This document shows, in pieces, positions 1 through 11,303 of a DNA stretch of 64,000 nt (positions are counted from its first letter, which is position 1; the number at the start of each line of letters is the position of its first letter). Below the pieces are notes generated by a model. That model was not told the origin of the DNA. It worked only from the letters and a program-made list of their open reading frames with translations, and searched no databases. The stretch is from Nymphaea colorata. Taxonomy: Eukaryota; Streptophyta; Magnoliopsida; Nymphaeales; Nymphaeaceae. Made by a program: the position numbers and the translations under genes. The DNA lies in assembly GCF_008831285.2 (NCBI RefSeq), contig NC_045148.1, positions 22,721,183-22,785,182 of the forward strand. Reading direction: 5' to 3'.

Positions 1-2371
1 GAAGACAATTCACTTCATAGGTGCCTGGGTGGTGGACCGTTGCTACTTCTTTGTCTCCCATGATCAAGATGTCATTGTCATAAAGGAAACTAGTATGATG
101 AATGGCATATGAAATCCAATGTGAGTTCAACTTTGACTAGTCTCTTGTTTGTGAATACTGTTCATCTCATAAAGGGAGGACTCTAGGATCAAGTTGTAAA
201 AGAGAAAGTTTTTATTATAAATAAGGTATTCTACTATGCCCAATCCCAACTCTTTGATGATAAATGGGTGGTCTTGCTATTATCCACCATCCATTGAATC
301 TGATGATTAATGTCATTCCAACCCCACAAGATGCTTTTGCATAATCAGGAACACTGGGACTTTACATGACACGTCAACATACTATCAGTCTTTAAATATT
401 TGTTTCGCACAAACAATGCCCACAACAAGCTTGTTGTTCTTGCCTAGAAGAGCAAAAAGATCATGTGTGCTTTGTATCGGAAATGTGAATTTCAAACTGG
501 AACACTGGCTTCCTCTAGAGGGTAACATAGGTCTTTTAGCAGATGAGGGGCTTTTTTTTGTTCTCAATGTCAGCCTATAGAAAATGACAGCATAATCTTT
601 CAACCATTACCATAATTGACCTGGCCAGTCAGAAAGCTATCATCAAGTAGCTGATGATTTGATTCAAAACATAACAATTAAATATTGTATATCAGAGTAT
701 CAAAGGATTTTTTTTTCATCCTACGTTTCTCCACTTTCCCAACAAGGCAGACACAAGCTTTTAGGGTTCATTTTCTTCAAGAATAGAGAGAGGCCATGGT
801 AAGTTTTGGAGAGAGTCAACTCTCAACTGAGAGTTTTGGAAGTAAACTAAATTCTACGTTCATTAACATAAAACAGGATGAATGTAGATTTCTGGTTATT
901 CACGAGCATTCCAGCTTCTCTTTCCAATTCTCTAAGGATATTTCAAACTTCTCCCACTCTATTTTATCGCCCTACAAAAAATCATTGCACCTACATAAAA
1001 GATACCGAGAATACTTGCCTAAACCCCTCTGAATTTAGAGAATTTGATTTCCATATTGAGAGCCAACCATTCCAGCCTACGCAAAAAGAAAAAAAAAATT
1101 GAACCACAACTGTGAAAAGATAGAAGGAGAGGGGATCTCTCTGATAAAGCCCCCTCTGACTATAAAAAAAAAAAGAAATGAAAAAAAAAAAAAAACTTCA
1201 TATCTTCCATTAATAATGAGAGCATATGAATTTGTTTCTTCACATGTCATTACCTTAGAAACCCAATTATCACAAAAACCAAGGTGGTGTAGGGATTTCC
1301 TAATGAAGTTTCATTTAACTTTGTCATACACCTTTGACATATCATGGTTCAGAAGCATTGATTGGCAGTTATGGTTAGCTAAGATATTAACCATCTAGCA
1401 TCCAAACCTATTCATGAATATGTTTATTAGGCAGAAATGCTCCTTGATAATGATTAACAGTTTTAAAGAGGACCTTTTCCATTCTGGCTGTCATGACTTT
1501 TGAAATGATCTTGTAAATGCTATTGCACAATGCATTGAGCTGAAACTCCGTGTTGTTGGAAGCATTAGGAGTTTTACATTATAGTCCTGCATTAAGTGAG
1601 ACATTGTCTTGCATCTTGAGCAAAATTTTATTTGTGCTTTTCATTCAACTCTTTGTGATTGGACATCATCATAATTGCCACACTTCAACTCCACCATTGG
1701 ACGGAACGTTAAGGAAAGTAGTATCTCCACACAATTTCGAGGATATCCTATCTGCAGTTCAACCTTTGTGAAGGGATCGACTTCCATTCATTCCCCACCC
1801 AGCACCCTGGCTACACCCGTTTGTTCCATAGGATGGACACCAAACAAGAAGTCTCTACTCACTAGGGGATTTCAAGGGACACCCCAATATAGAGGTCCAT
1901 TATAAGGACCCATCTACTCGCAAGCAGTTGACCTCCCACTCGCTATGCCTGTTTCCTCATAATGACAACAAGTTCTTCACTAAAATCTACTTTTACTAGG
2001 TAATGACCATTAACAACAAAGGAAAAGTGAAGGTAGTGAATCTCATACCAGGGAGAGCAAAGTCCAACGATAAAGAAGCCAAGATCCATTGATCTCCTAT
2101 TTGCCCCACCTGGGAAGTAGGCTATGGTAATGTATTTGTAGGATTTCTTCATCTCCTCTAGATCTTCCTAAAAAATGATGACATGGGGATGCCCACTAAT
2201 TGTACGCACTTGTAATTCTTCTTGGTCGTCATAGGTTTCCATCGCATGCCTATTGATAGCTTTTACCATATTTGAGAGTTGGATTGCCGCATTGATTGCA
2301 GCTGCTCTCAAGTTGAGTATGTGAGACAACCCCTTCCCAATCACCTACCCTTGAAGCCTCCTGCTTGGAGA
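1..2371. other. Non-coding stretch without recognised gene
   Basis: No long open frame, RNA gene or complete transposon is visible. Frames are broken by frequent stops and homopolymer A/T runs (for example 1160-1195). On the minus strand near 45-100 a short open stretch has a reverse-transcriptase-like flavour (reads ...YDNDILIMGD...), too short and degenerate to assign. It is most likely intergenic DNA with old repeat debris. Confidence 0.5.
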
Positions 2372-2508
2372 CATTGGACTCCTCCTTGTCGGTTCCCTGG
2401 ATCAAGGACCACCTCATGGTCTCCACTAACATCTCTGGGATCATCATCCAGGGTGGGGGCCTTACTTCCTCACAATTGTTGCATTGTCTCCTAGAAGCAT
2501 AGACAGGG
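2372..2508. repeat. Dispersed direct repeat, copy 1
   Basis: This 137-bp block is repeated in the same orientation at 8788-8923 with only a few changes, including a short G-run indel. Flanking sequence is unrelated, so it is a discrete copied segment. On the minus strand it is open and reads like part of a retroelement gag (contains PTLDDDPRDVSGDHEVVLD), but no family can be named from so short a piece. Confidence 0.75.
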
Positions 2509-3997
2509 TGGGGGCCTTAGGTCCAGCCATATGAGGTGCGTCCGGTAGACTCTGGTCAGTGCCTTGAGAGGACCAAGGTATAACTATTTCATGAATCGAC
2601 TTCAAAAATGAAGTAAATTCATGAAACACTCGAACAAGTATCCCATGAATGCATCACTAATGTTGAAGTAAATTCATATAACACTCACATGATATTCCTA
2701 ATACCAAACAGCCCTGCAGTTTTGGTGGGATTGTGAATCTATCCTGAGTTCCCCGACCATGCTTTTGGCGACGCACAACCAAGAGAATCTGCTACTCTTG
2801 CCTCAAACTGTCACTAGTGCCCTTTAGCCAAAAGTTCCTGGCTTTATCACTGCCGCTCCAACATAATGGTGTGTATGGCATCGATTCGATTCGCTACATT
2901 CAACATATGTAAGATTCATGAAGAGCAAGATATTGTTTATGATTTGATTTTTCATAAAACAAAAAAAATCAAGAGAGACTTGGATCTGAACCCTATTGAG
3001 AGTAATTGTGAAACCCCTTAACTGTTTTACATGTTCAACCCCAAATTCCGGCGCTTGCAGTTTTGACTTGCACAAGGAGTGAGACCCATGAGATCTGAAC
3101 TGCATGATCCACTATACTTCTTTGAGTTTCCATGAGTCCATCTGTTAAGAACGGCTCTCTCTCACTCTCTCTCTCTCTCTCTCTGTTGTGCATGCTTGAT
3201 TGTCTAGACAAGTTATCTAGGACGAACATCACGCCCGGGTCATCCAATGGTGAATCGAAGGCGACAAAGAAAAACTTAGATAACTTCTCCGGATTTCTTA
3301 ATTTTCAATTGGACCTGGGGGCTGGACTGAAAATCCTATAACGCTTCTGCAGCGGAAAATATTTTCTGGGCAATCAAACACACCCTTAAACTCATTTGGT
3401 AATGAAATTAGCAACATACTTTTCTTCTGTATATTAATTACCCTAATAACTGGGGTAGATTTTTCAGCTTACAGCTCCTTCATACATTTTCAGGCATTCA
3501 TTGAGCCAGTATTATGTGAAAATACCGCTCGACGTTCTATTTTCCAAGCGAATGTGCACGTCTCGTGACCTGCCACCTTTGTTTCAAGGCAGCAGTTCCG
3601 ACTAAGAAAGAGGCTCCTTTTATTATAACGACAAGCGAAGCACATTCCTGCTCGAGAAGAAACAACTGAACTCTCCCTGAGGAGAGGGACGTGACGTGAA
3701 GCTGTCCATGGGAAAGCAATTTTCTGAACAGATTTCCTGATCAAGAAACAGCTTCCCAGTGCGTGGAGTCTAACCAAAACAATAGGAAGAGTAGCCTGCT
3801 TTTTCTTATGAAACATGTCCATTTCTGCAGCGGGAAAAATCTTGAGGAACATAGCATAGCTGGTTGGAGGGATGGATTGTTAAAAGTCTGATATCAGTTC
3901 AATTTTGATGGCCGCTACTTCTTTGAACTGTAGATAATGGATACATGACACTTTAGGCGATGGGTGTACAGCTTTCCGAGCCCAACCTCTGAACAGC
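2509..3997. other. Non-coding stretch with a CT microsatellite
   Basis: Nothing gene-like is supported. A (CT)n run lies at about 3157-3183. A 120-codon open frame on the minus strand (3852-3490) has no recognisable motif, no splice context and a composition expected by chance, so it is not called. Confidence 0.5.
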
Positions 3998-4002
3998 ACT
4001 GG

Positions 4003-4193
4003 TATAACAACCCGACCCACTCCTGGGCTCGAGCCCCTGGTTCGACGGATCCCAACCCGTTCCCTAGCAGTTTCGGTTCCAATCCTAAAAAGGCTAGGAA
4101 CCAGGACAATCATCTCATTAATAGTCTCCCATTATAAGCCCTTGAAGATCCCTCACAATCTTCGATACGGGACTAAACTTCTGGGGTGTTACA
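4003..4193 (-). repeat. TRIM 3' LTR
   Basis: Left-hand 191-bp terminal repeat of the TRIM. It begins directly after the ACTGG target duplication and ends GGGGTGTTACA before the polypurine-like tract. Confidence 0.9.
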
Positions 4194-4256
4194 ATCTACC
4201 GCCCTTAGGGCACACGCGTCCGCGCATGTGGGACCCCAGGTCCGAGTGTTGAAACT

Positions 4257-4268
4257 GCTCTGATACCA
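4257..4268 (-). other. TRIM primer-binding site (initiator Met-tRNA)
   Basis: GCTCTGATACCA on the plus strand is the exact complement of the canonical plant LTR-element primer site TGGTATCAGAGC. It lies one base inside the LTR at 4270. Confidence 0.9.
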
Positions 4269-4269
4269 C

Positions 4270-4460
4270 TATAACAACCCGACCCACTCCTGGGCTCGAG
4301 CCTCTGGTTCAACAGATCCCAACCCGTCCCCTAGCAGTTTCGGTTCCAATCCTAAAAAGGCTAGGAACCAGGGCAATCATCTCATTAATAGCCTCCCATT
4401 ATAAGCCCTTGAAGATCCCTCACAATCTTTGATACGAGACTAAACTTCTGGGGTGTTACA
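4270..4460 (-). repeat. TRIM 5' LTR
   Basis: Right-hand 191-bp terminal repeat, same length as the other LTR and followed at once by the second ACTGG. The few differences between LTRs imply an insertion that is neither brand new nor very old. Confidence 0.9.
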
Positions 4461-4465
4461 ACTGG

Positions 4466-6036
4466 ACCCCAAGAGCCCGGAGAAGTCTGAATGTGCATAT
4501 CAATCCACCATAGTCCTTTTTGGACAAGCTGGGAACTAACCATAAAATACGGATGATGGATATACGGCCTACACTGTCGTTTACTAATCATGACATCATA
4601 AACATCATGATATCATAAACAATGTATTGCTTACAGCAAACCTCCACCACACCTCTGATGCAACAGCAGAGTCTCCCAGACGCCAGTGCTTCCGTCCGCT
4701 TCGTCTTGCTGGTTTACGTGGGAGCGGTGCCGTGCCGGGCTCAATCTGTATGTCTATTAGCTAGTACTTGTTACATGTTTCTCTCTCAAAAACGATCAAC
4801 CTTGAACAAGTAATGTCATTTACTGACCAACCGTCTGATTCAAAAACCCCGTTAGAAACTTGGTTTTGACATAAAAACTAATTTCTTGACATGGTTTTCA
4901 CATGATCCAAACTAGTTCCAGACGAGAGTTGAAGGTGAAACCAAGTCTCTAACATGGTTTTGTCGTCATTCACACGGTAAACGTAGTTGTAACAAAATAC
5001 AACAAGCCAATTCTACTTTAAGCAGGTTTGAGCTCGACCTTAAATTTTCCCACCAACCTTTGAAAAGGAAAAGCATTTCACATGAACATATGAGCTGGCT
5101 CAAGCTTGGCTCATGATTCAACTGCTTGAAAATACTGAGTTTGGCCCAGCTTGCCACAATAACAAGTCATGCTTTAAACCCATTATATCAATCATGGTGG
5201 CTGGTTAAACCAAAGATCAAACCATAAGGTTGCTACTTCTAGGGCAGATCTATCGAGAGGCATTTCAAATTTGCATCATGGCTGACAACAAATTTTCATG
5301 TGGTGCACCAGATTTTTCCTTTGTAACCACCCCATGCGTCACTCCGTGCAACAACTTAGCTTCTTTTAGACGTCTTCAGTTTCACAAACAGTTCGTGGAA
5401 GACCTCCCTTCAGGCAGGCTGCAACCACTTTGAAAATTTTTAGCTTTTCTTTTTCCTTGTGTTTTGACGACGAGGAACCATCCAAAAGACAGACCACAAA
5501 TTGATCTGCTCCCCAGAAGGTACACTACCAGGTAACCTCCAACCGTTATACCTAAAGACAATATTAGGGAAAGAATGAAGGTGCAAACTGGCAGGTTAAG
5601 GAATTGATCCAAGATCTTCGGATTGAAGGCCTTCACTATTGTTCCTTCCCTACCACCACTCCACCTGCAACGGAAGTCATTTTTCTGAAATGCAGGTACA
5701 AATGATGATAATCATTTTCTCATATATGCGATCACCTGAAATATCAGCCCCCTCCAAAATCAAGAAATTTGCCCTTATGTAATAGAGATAACATTCAGCA
5801 ATGTTCCACATATAGTCATAGACAATGTTCTCTCTCTCTCTCTCTCTCTCCCTGTGTGTGTGTGTGTGTGACCCTTATAACCAGATTCACTAAGGTCCCA
5901 ATTCCACTGTTAGTCATATTTCCCCTCAAGAGGATGCCCAGCAGGACCCTGGTCCTCATTAACTCGATTTTCTTTTTACTTCATCGCTGGCCTCCTTACT
6001 GATGCGGTGTGGACTATATCTTCTTAAAAGCATGGC
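4466..6036. other. Intergenic stretch downstream of the 6-8.4 kb gene
   Basis: No exon or transposon could be supported. A compound (CT)n/(GT)n microsatellite lies at about 5829-5870. The stretch would hold the 3' flank of the minus-strand gene whose stop codon is at 6039-6037. Confidence 0.45.
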
Positions 6037-6724
6037 TTAAAACATGCTGTATCTCCATTGAGCTGGCAATGAAGATCTGACAATTTCTGAGAGAAATAAT
6101 TTCTGTCGCTTGCTTAACCTGGATGTACCATATCCTCTCGATATACCAAGTTTAAGAACATGAATCCCATCCTCTGCATTTTTTTTACGTATTGCAGAAA
6201 GCAAAGATGCACCTTCCAATTGCGCTTCAAGGTTCTCCGTGTTACAGGGAGCTGTCACACATGGAGCCCCCACAACAGGTGTTGAGGCTTGGTCATCTTC
6301 ATGGTTTGCTTCTCCAGTCTTGGCTATTGAACTCTTTGATGGCTCGTTGTTCACCCTTTCTTTCTCTGAAAGTGTATTTTTATCATCTTCACAGTCTGTC
6401 TCTCCAGTCTTGGCTGCTGAATCCTTTGGTGGTTCATTCTCCACACTTTCTTTCTCCAAAAGTGCATCTTTATCATCACTCTCCACATTTCCCCACCATC
6501 TGACTGAAACAGATGACAAGCCATCCATTGGAAACCCATTCTTAAATTCATCCAGGTACGTTGGAATGGTTTTTGCATGGCCAGACTGTGGCACAGCATA
6601 ATTCCGTTCTTGTTGAGGAAGTTTATTTCGTTGCTGATGCGAACTTATGCTTTGCAATGGTGTCCCCTGTTCCACCTTAGGATTATCTTGAGTAGAACCC
6701 AAGCTTCTGACTTGAGGTTGGCCA
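6037..6724 (-). CDS. Terminal exon of the unknown gene
   Basis: The acceptor ...CTGTTAG precedes the exon, which starts by completing a Ser codon and reads GQPQVRSLGSTQDNPK onward to a TAA stop at 6039-6037. The 229 codons, stop included, contain an internal duplication of about 37 residues (two copies of a block like EKESVENEPPKDSAAKTGE), strongly acidic and probably disordered. The C-terminus is compact and basic (contains LKLGISRGYGTSRLSKRQK) and looks like a conserved motif, which I cannot name. There is no need for an ATG here because this is an internal/terminal exon. A shorter open frame starting inside it would use TTG and is not a real start. Confidence 0.6.
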
Positions 6725-7340
6725 CTAACAGTTCAGATTAAGGCATTAGCAAAAGAGACCACGTCACACAATTTTTGGAAGTCATGAATGGTACAGAAAG
6801 TGGGCAGAAAAAACACAAGAAAAGGAAGAATTCCAACAACGACCATGTGAAAAGGAAATAGAAGCATCTGTTCAAGTTTTTTACTATATGGAACAACTGC
6901 AATTCTAATTTACGAATGGTTACTGAAAAATAAAATCAACAAAGAACTGCAATCAATAAAAAAACGTAGAACTTTTGGGGAACATAAAACACAATAGCTT
7001 TAACATTTAAGAAGTAAAAAATATGCATGCAAGAAAATGTGCGTACCTTGATGGAGATGAAGAAACAAGATCAATGCAAGTCCATGAACGCTCAGATCTG
7101 TGTTAATATAGTTCAAAGTGATAATTCAGATTTGTATTAATGTAGTTCAAACTTCAAAGTTATAGCATAACAAAATTGTGTTCAAATAAGAAAATAACAT
7201 TATCTTGCAATCGTAGGCATTACAAATTGAGTCGAGAAAACCAGAATATCTATGGTGAGGTATCAAAGTTTTGTAAAACTAGTACATGGTAACACACGCT
7301 ATAAACAATCCTGGACCAAGCTCTCTCTCTCTCTCTCTCT

Positions 7341-7393
<53 letters not shown>

Positions 7394-7818
7394 GGGAAGA
7401 CAGAAAAAAGAACCAGGAACTAGTCTCAGAGAGAGAGAGAGAGAGTAGTTACCGATCACATAGCATGACGGAAGTAGCGCAGCCCAATGATTTTTGAAAC
7501 TGAGACAAACAAAATCAGCTTAAAAGAATAAACAGAAAATTCAAGGGGGAGGTAGATGTGACAGGGCCAGAGATTCTTAATTCCTTGTCTACTCTCCTAC
7601 AATGAAATTTTGAAATGAAATGGAGCTAACATCTGAAAGGAGTTCTTTTGCCAAGATGTCAACAATTAAGCAGCTTCTCACAGTAGAGAAAGTCCTTTCC
7701 AGCAGCCCAAACCTCCCATCATATAGCAAGTAGCCAAAATCTCCAGAGAAAGGTCCGCTTCTTGCTACTTCTTGATCAAAGTGTTGGTTTTAAAAATGAA
7801 TCTCATTTTAGGTTCGCC

Positions 7819-7861
<43 letters not shown>

Positions 7862-7863
7862 AA

Positions 7864-7898
<35 letters not shown>

Positions 7899-8419
7899 AG
7901 AGCGAGAGAGAGAACTATTAATTAGTTTCTAGGAGGGAGAAAAACAAAGAAAAGGAACAACCAATTAGTTTCTAAGAGACAGAGACGTAGGAAAAAAGAA
8001 CTAGGAATTAGTTCGCAACACATTAACTTCCAAGGCAATCATGAGAAGGATGTTGGTTTCATTGACTGAAATTCATAATATCCGGTTTTAGAAATTAAAA
8101 ACAAGGATCACAGGACCCTCAGTTAGACGAAGAGAATGACTGGACCTTGTAAAGAAGGCTCTCTAGAAAGAATATGCACCAGATGTCCAGCGAAAAAAGA
8201 AAATGAAAGATAACAGCACAGTCCATTTCCCCAAGCACAAAGAGAGAAACTCACAGTGTTGGTGCAGACGAAGACGGAGCAACTGATTAAGTGTTGCAGC
8301 TCCAGTTCCAACTGAAGATTCCATATTCTGCCTCAGTATCTTGTAAACTCGACAATGTCTCTACTCTTTCCCCTAGCAGCTTCCTTTCATATGACATCAA
8401 TTGCCTTGCCATCAAGGAA
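6037..8419 (-). CDS. Probable multi-exon host gene, product unknown
   Basis: Five phase-compatible exons can be joined on the minus strand: 8419-8255, 7764-7601 (or 7631), 7499-7453, 7097-7047 and 6724-6037. Each junction has GT...AG borders and the codon phase carries across (T+CA, phase 0, CG+A, AG+T). The product would be over 350 residues: a charged, probably coiled-coil start (...SYERKLLGERVETLSSLQ...), a hydrophobic middle (...GDFGYLLYDGRFGLLERTF...), and an acidic, Ser/Thr-rich tail ending in a basic segment. I do not recognise the family. The true 5' end is not found; a tiny possible exon (8551-8533) has the right phase. The 5'-most exon needs a one-base correction (extra T near 8325), so this is either a consensus error or the start of decay. 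Introns carry long CT/GA microsatellites. That exon phases agree over five joins is good evidence for a real gene; boundaries are inferred. Confidence 0.6.
7047..7097 (-). CDS. Internal exon of the unknown gene
   Basis: 51-nt exon between an ...ACACAG acceptor and a GTACGC donor, reading SERSWTCIDLVSSSPS with one base at the start and two at the end shared with the neighbouring exons. The phase joins exactly to the exons on both sides. Confidence 0.5.
7319..7390. repeat. Long CT microsatellite in intron
   Basis: Nearly pure CT dinucleotide run with a short CCCTCC interruption, followed at 7428-7445 by GA repeats. On the minus strand this is an AG-rich tract inside the inferred intron 7452-7098. 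It is expected to be length-polymorphic. Confidence 0.95.
7453..7499 (-). CDS. Internal exon of the unknown gene
   Basis: 47-nt exon between a TCTCAG acceptor and a GTAACT donor, reading FQKSLGCATSVMLCD then two bases (CG) that join the A of the next exon to make Arg. It is short, so it rests on phase agreement and good splice sites. Confidence 0.45.
7601..7764 (-). CDS. Internal exon of the unknown gene
   Basis: Open for the whole length after an AGTAG acceptor. It starts with two bases that complete the Ser codon from the previous exon, then reads RSGPFSGDFGYLLYDGRF and on. Two donors keep phase 0: GTTAGC after 7631 and GTAGGA after 7601. The mix of charged and hydrophobic residues looks coding, in contrast with the stop-rich flanks. 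Confidence 0.5.
7819..7912. repeat. Compound CT/CA/GA microsatellite
   Basis: CT run, then (CA)n, then a GA run broken by AGAGCGAGAG. It lies in the inferred intron between 8255 and 7764. Confidence 0.95.
8255..8419 (-). CDS. 5'-most supported exon, with a probable one-base frameshift
   Basis: After the acceptor CTTATAG the exon reads SLMARQLMSYERKLLGERV and on, a charged coiled-coil-like stretch. At about 8325 the frame breaks: the upstream frame runs into TAA, while the next frame reads MESSVGTGAATLNQLLRLRL to a perfect GTGAGT donor (8254-8249). Removing one T gives 164 bases, the length needed for the phases on both sides to agree. Alternatively the ATG at 8324-8322 is a genuine start and the upstream stretch is unrelated. 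Confidence 0.45.
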
Positions 8420-8787
8420 CTATAAGAGTACGATATGTTTTTCAGGAAGAAAGAAAACATATAGAAATCAGAAATTTTTTCCTAGTTAACTCTTGAAGAA
8501 CCCAAAAAGCACCGGTACAATGCGACTCATACCTTTCGGTCTTTTGAAATACTGAAGTATTTTATACAGTCTTGAACGGAGAATCAGAGAAGGGGATAAA
8601 GCTCATGAAACACACACCAATTGTATCTATGATGGAAACCAGAGACGAAAACTCAATCTATCAAGAAAACTGAATCATGCTATTCTTTTTTCTTTTGTAA
8701 TGAACAATTTTTATATAATCTTAACGGAGAATCAACCCAGACGTATTCATTCCACCAAAAACCAAACGGGCAATAATGTATCTAATT

Positions 8788-8923
8788 CATTGGACTCCTC
8801 CTTGTCGGTTCCCTGGATCAAGGACCACCTCATGGTCTCCACTAACATCTCTGGGATCATCATCCAGGGTGGGCCTTACTTCCTCACAATTGTTGCATTG
8901 TCTCCTAGAAGCATAGACAGGGG
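8788..8923. repeat. Dispersed direct repeat, copy 2
   Basis: Near-identical, same-strand copy of 2372-2508, about 6.4 kb away. The homology starts and stops abruptly on both sides. It lies upstream of the minus-strand gene model, in AT-rich DNA with no exon I can support. Confidence 0.75.
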
Positions 8924-9387
8924 AAAGAGAGAAACGAAAGACCCTATGAAAGGAGCTCTAATCAAAACACTAGGAGAGCTTCTCCCTCCTATGACCCTAC
9001 TAGACTTTCTAAATGACCAACTAAATTTGGACAAACATAATACCAGAATACATAATACCCACAATTAATTAATAAGTGGAACCAAAACATATTTGCAATA
9101 ATTTCATATACATGATAACTATTGCATGCATGCATACTAACATTTATGCGAAACTGGTTACCTGTGTATGAAATTTTTAAGCCATTTTTAATAATGAAAA
9201 AACATGCCCATGATTATTAAAAAAAATAAACTCTTTGTAGGGAGAAAAAGGAAGACCACAAAAAGAAAATTTTAGGATTCGGTAAAGATAAAATTTATCA
9301 GTGTATATATATATCATTATGGTAAAGATACCCCTTTAAGTAGTAAAAAAAAGCTTTTTTGTTTTTTTGTCCTCCTCATAACGTTAT

Positions 9388-9730
9388 CTCATTATCTCAT
9401 AAATATTTTTTTTATCTCATAAACATTATCTCATACTTAAGTTTAACATTATCTCAAACATCCGTCTATTATCTCATTATCTTATAAATAATTTATTTTC
9501 ACAAAAGTATTATCTCATATTTATGTTTAGTCTTATCTGATACATCCATCTATCATCTCATTATCTTACATGTGTTTTATTATCTCATAAAGATCAACTC
9601 ATACTTATGTTTAGTGTCACCTCATATATTCATCGGTCCGTCCATTAACTCATATCTCATAAATGTTTTGTTTTCTCATAAACATAATCTCCTACTTATT
9701 TGTTATTTCATACCCATTTGTTATCTCATG
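9388..9730. repeat. Degenerate ~85-bp tandem repeat (TATCTCAT-rich)
   Basis: Four diverged units begin at 9388, 9473, 9557 and 9649 (spacing 85, 84, 93). Each starts CTCATTATCT or a close variant, then a TATCTCATA-type phrase, a TACTTATGTTTA phrase and a CATCCATCT-like phrase. It is a minisatellite nested on a shorter TATCTCAT motif. No coding function. Confidence 0.8.
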
Positions 9731-11303
9731 CATATGCATATGCAATGTTTGAGTGTGAAAGAAAATGTGCATATTTGTAGTATGGTCCACATCCAACGTA
9801 CGCTCGTTACATACGCAAAGTGGCAGACAAAACTCTATCTCATATTCATGAATGTTGTACTTTTCACTATTAAATGTCTTTGTGTGCATATTTGTTCTTG
9901 AAACCATATATTGAATCTCTCAGCTTCATGTAGTAGTGAGACAAGGCTTTCAAATTACTTAACATAAGCTGGAATAAGTCAATAGTATGCATTATTTGGG
10001 AAACTTTCCCAAGTTCTCATCCCCATCTTCCCTTTTCAGGTGATTGCAAATAAAAGGGCTGACAATGTGTCTGGAGCATTCCTGAGATGGCCTTGTTATG
10101 CCAAAATCGGTCAATGATCTACCAGAATCTGATGTACGGAGTAGTTTGTGGTGCAATAATACATGAATTAATTTAAGTTCTCCTTCCTAGACATTATGCG
10201 GGGTATTATGTTCCATAAAAAAAAATGATTCTACAATTGTGATTTGCAACCAGTTCAGATGCAGACGATTTATCGCCGATTTGGTTGAATGAATTGTGAA
10301 ATTTCGAACAGCATTATAAATTAAAAGTCATAATTTTCTCGAAATGCAACATATAAAAAAGTTAATTAAATACTATCTTAAAATATATTAAAACAGTGCA
10401 TAAATAACAAGTCCCAATTAGTAACCCCTTTTGGATCTGGTTGCAGCAACAGCTTGCTGGGGGTACACCTCCTACCTTTATCATTTCGGGAGCAGGTTGT
10501 TTCCCACGTTTTTCAGTGAAAGAGAGTAACGCCCAAAGCGCCTCCATTTCATGTGAATTTTATTCTTAATGCAGAAAATAATTGCAAATATTGCTGAGTT
10601 TATTTCTATTGAGACAAATACTTGTAAATTTTTTTGTTAATATTTTGCTATGTATCCTATTGTTTATCATTGTGAAAAGCACATAATCTGTTACGTAAGA
10701 ACCTGTAAATCACTTACCTAGTTTTACTCTAATATGGTGCCACAATAATAAAAGAGCAATAATTAAGTCTAGAAATTCCTGAAGATATATAACTAATTTG
10801 GTGCTTAAAGGAAGAATATAAGCTATATACTAATAATTAATATGCATCTACAACGGTACATCCCTTAATTCTTTTTATTTTTTCCCAAATAAATATAGAA
10901 GCATCTCCTCCTTGTTGTCTGAACAAAACAATTTGGCATGTTTAGTTTATTTAATTTGTAGCGGGATTGGAAATTAACACCTAGGTGGATATTAAACTTC
11001 CACAGTAAATTATTCAAAACTAATTAATATTGAGGTTGTTAAGTTTTGTATAAAAATATTTTGAAAAGTTGTTAATAAAAGCGGTGGGTGTCGGTCGCTA
11101 ACAAGGCTGAACAAAATCCCCAAAATGGTGCAAATTAATCTGTTGATTCCAGCTCATTGTGCATATCTTTGGGACAACGGCAACATTTACTGGTAAGGTG
11201 GATCCTCATGTACAGTGGACATCCCAAACAGTGCACCAATTAACGAACAGCTAATATTGAATTTTATTTTATTTTTGTTAGGGGGGTCGTGGGGGAAGAG
11301 AGA

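Larger units (their letters stand above)
4003..4460 (-). mobile_element. Complete TRIM (miniature LTR retrotransposon)
   Basis: Two 191-bp direct repeats (4003-4193 and 4270-4460, differing at about eight positions) flank a 76-bp core with no coding capacity. Just inside the right repeat is GCTCTGATACCA (4257-4268), the reverse complement of the initiator Met-tRNA primer-binding site TGGTATCAGAGC, so the element runs on the minus strand. A purine-rich tract on that strand (GGGCGGTAGATTG) abuts the other LTR. The element is bounded by a perfect 5-bp target duplication ACTGG (3998-4002 and 4461-4465). LTR ends read TGTAACACCCC...TTATA on the element strand. Short LTRs, tiny core, PBS and TSD together define a TRIM. 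It depends on proteins from autonomous LTR elements. I see no 5S-like segment that would make it Cassandra. Confidence 0.93.

Noticed and set aside
3490-3852. 120-codon minus-strand frame
   Set aside because: No motif, no homologous feel, no splice or promoter context; length is within chance for this many bases.
8533-8551. 19-nt extra 5' exon of the unknown gene
   Set aside because: Phase fits and the donor GTATGA is good, but an exon this short cannot be supported without transcript data.
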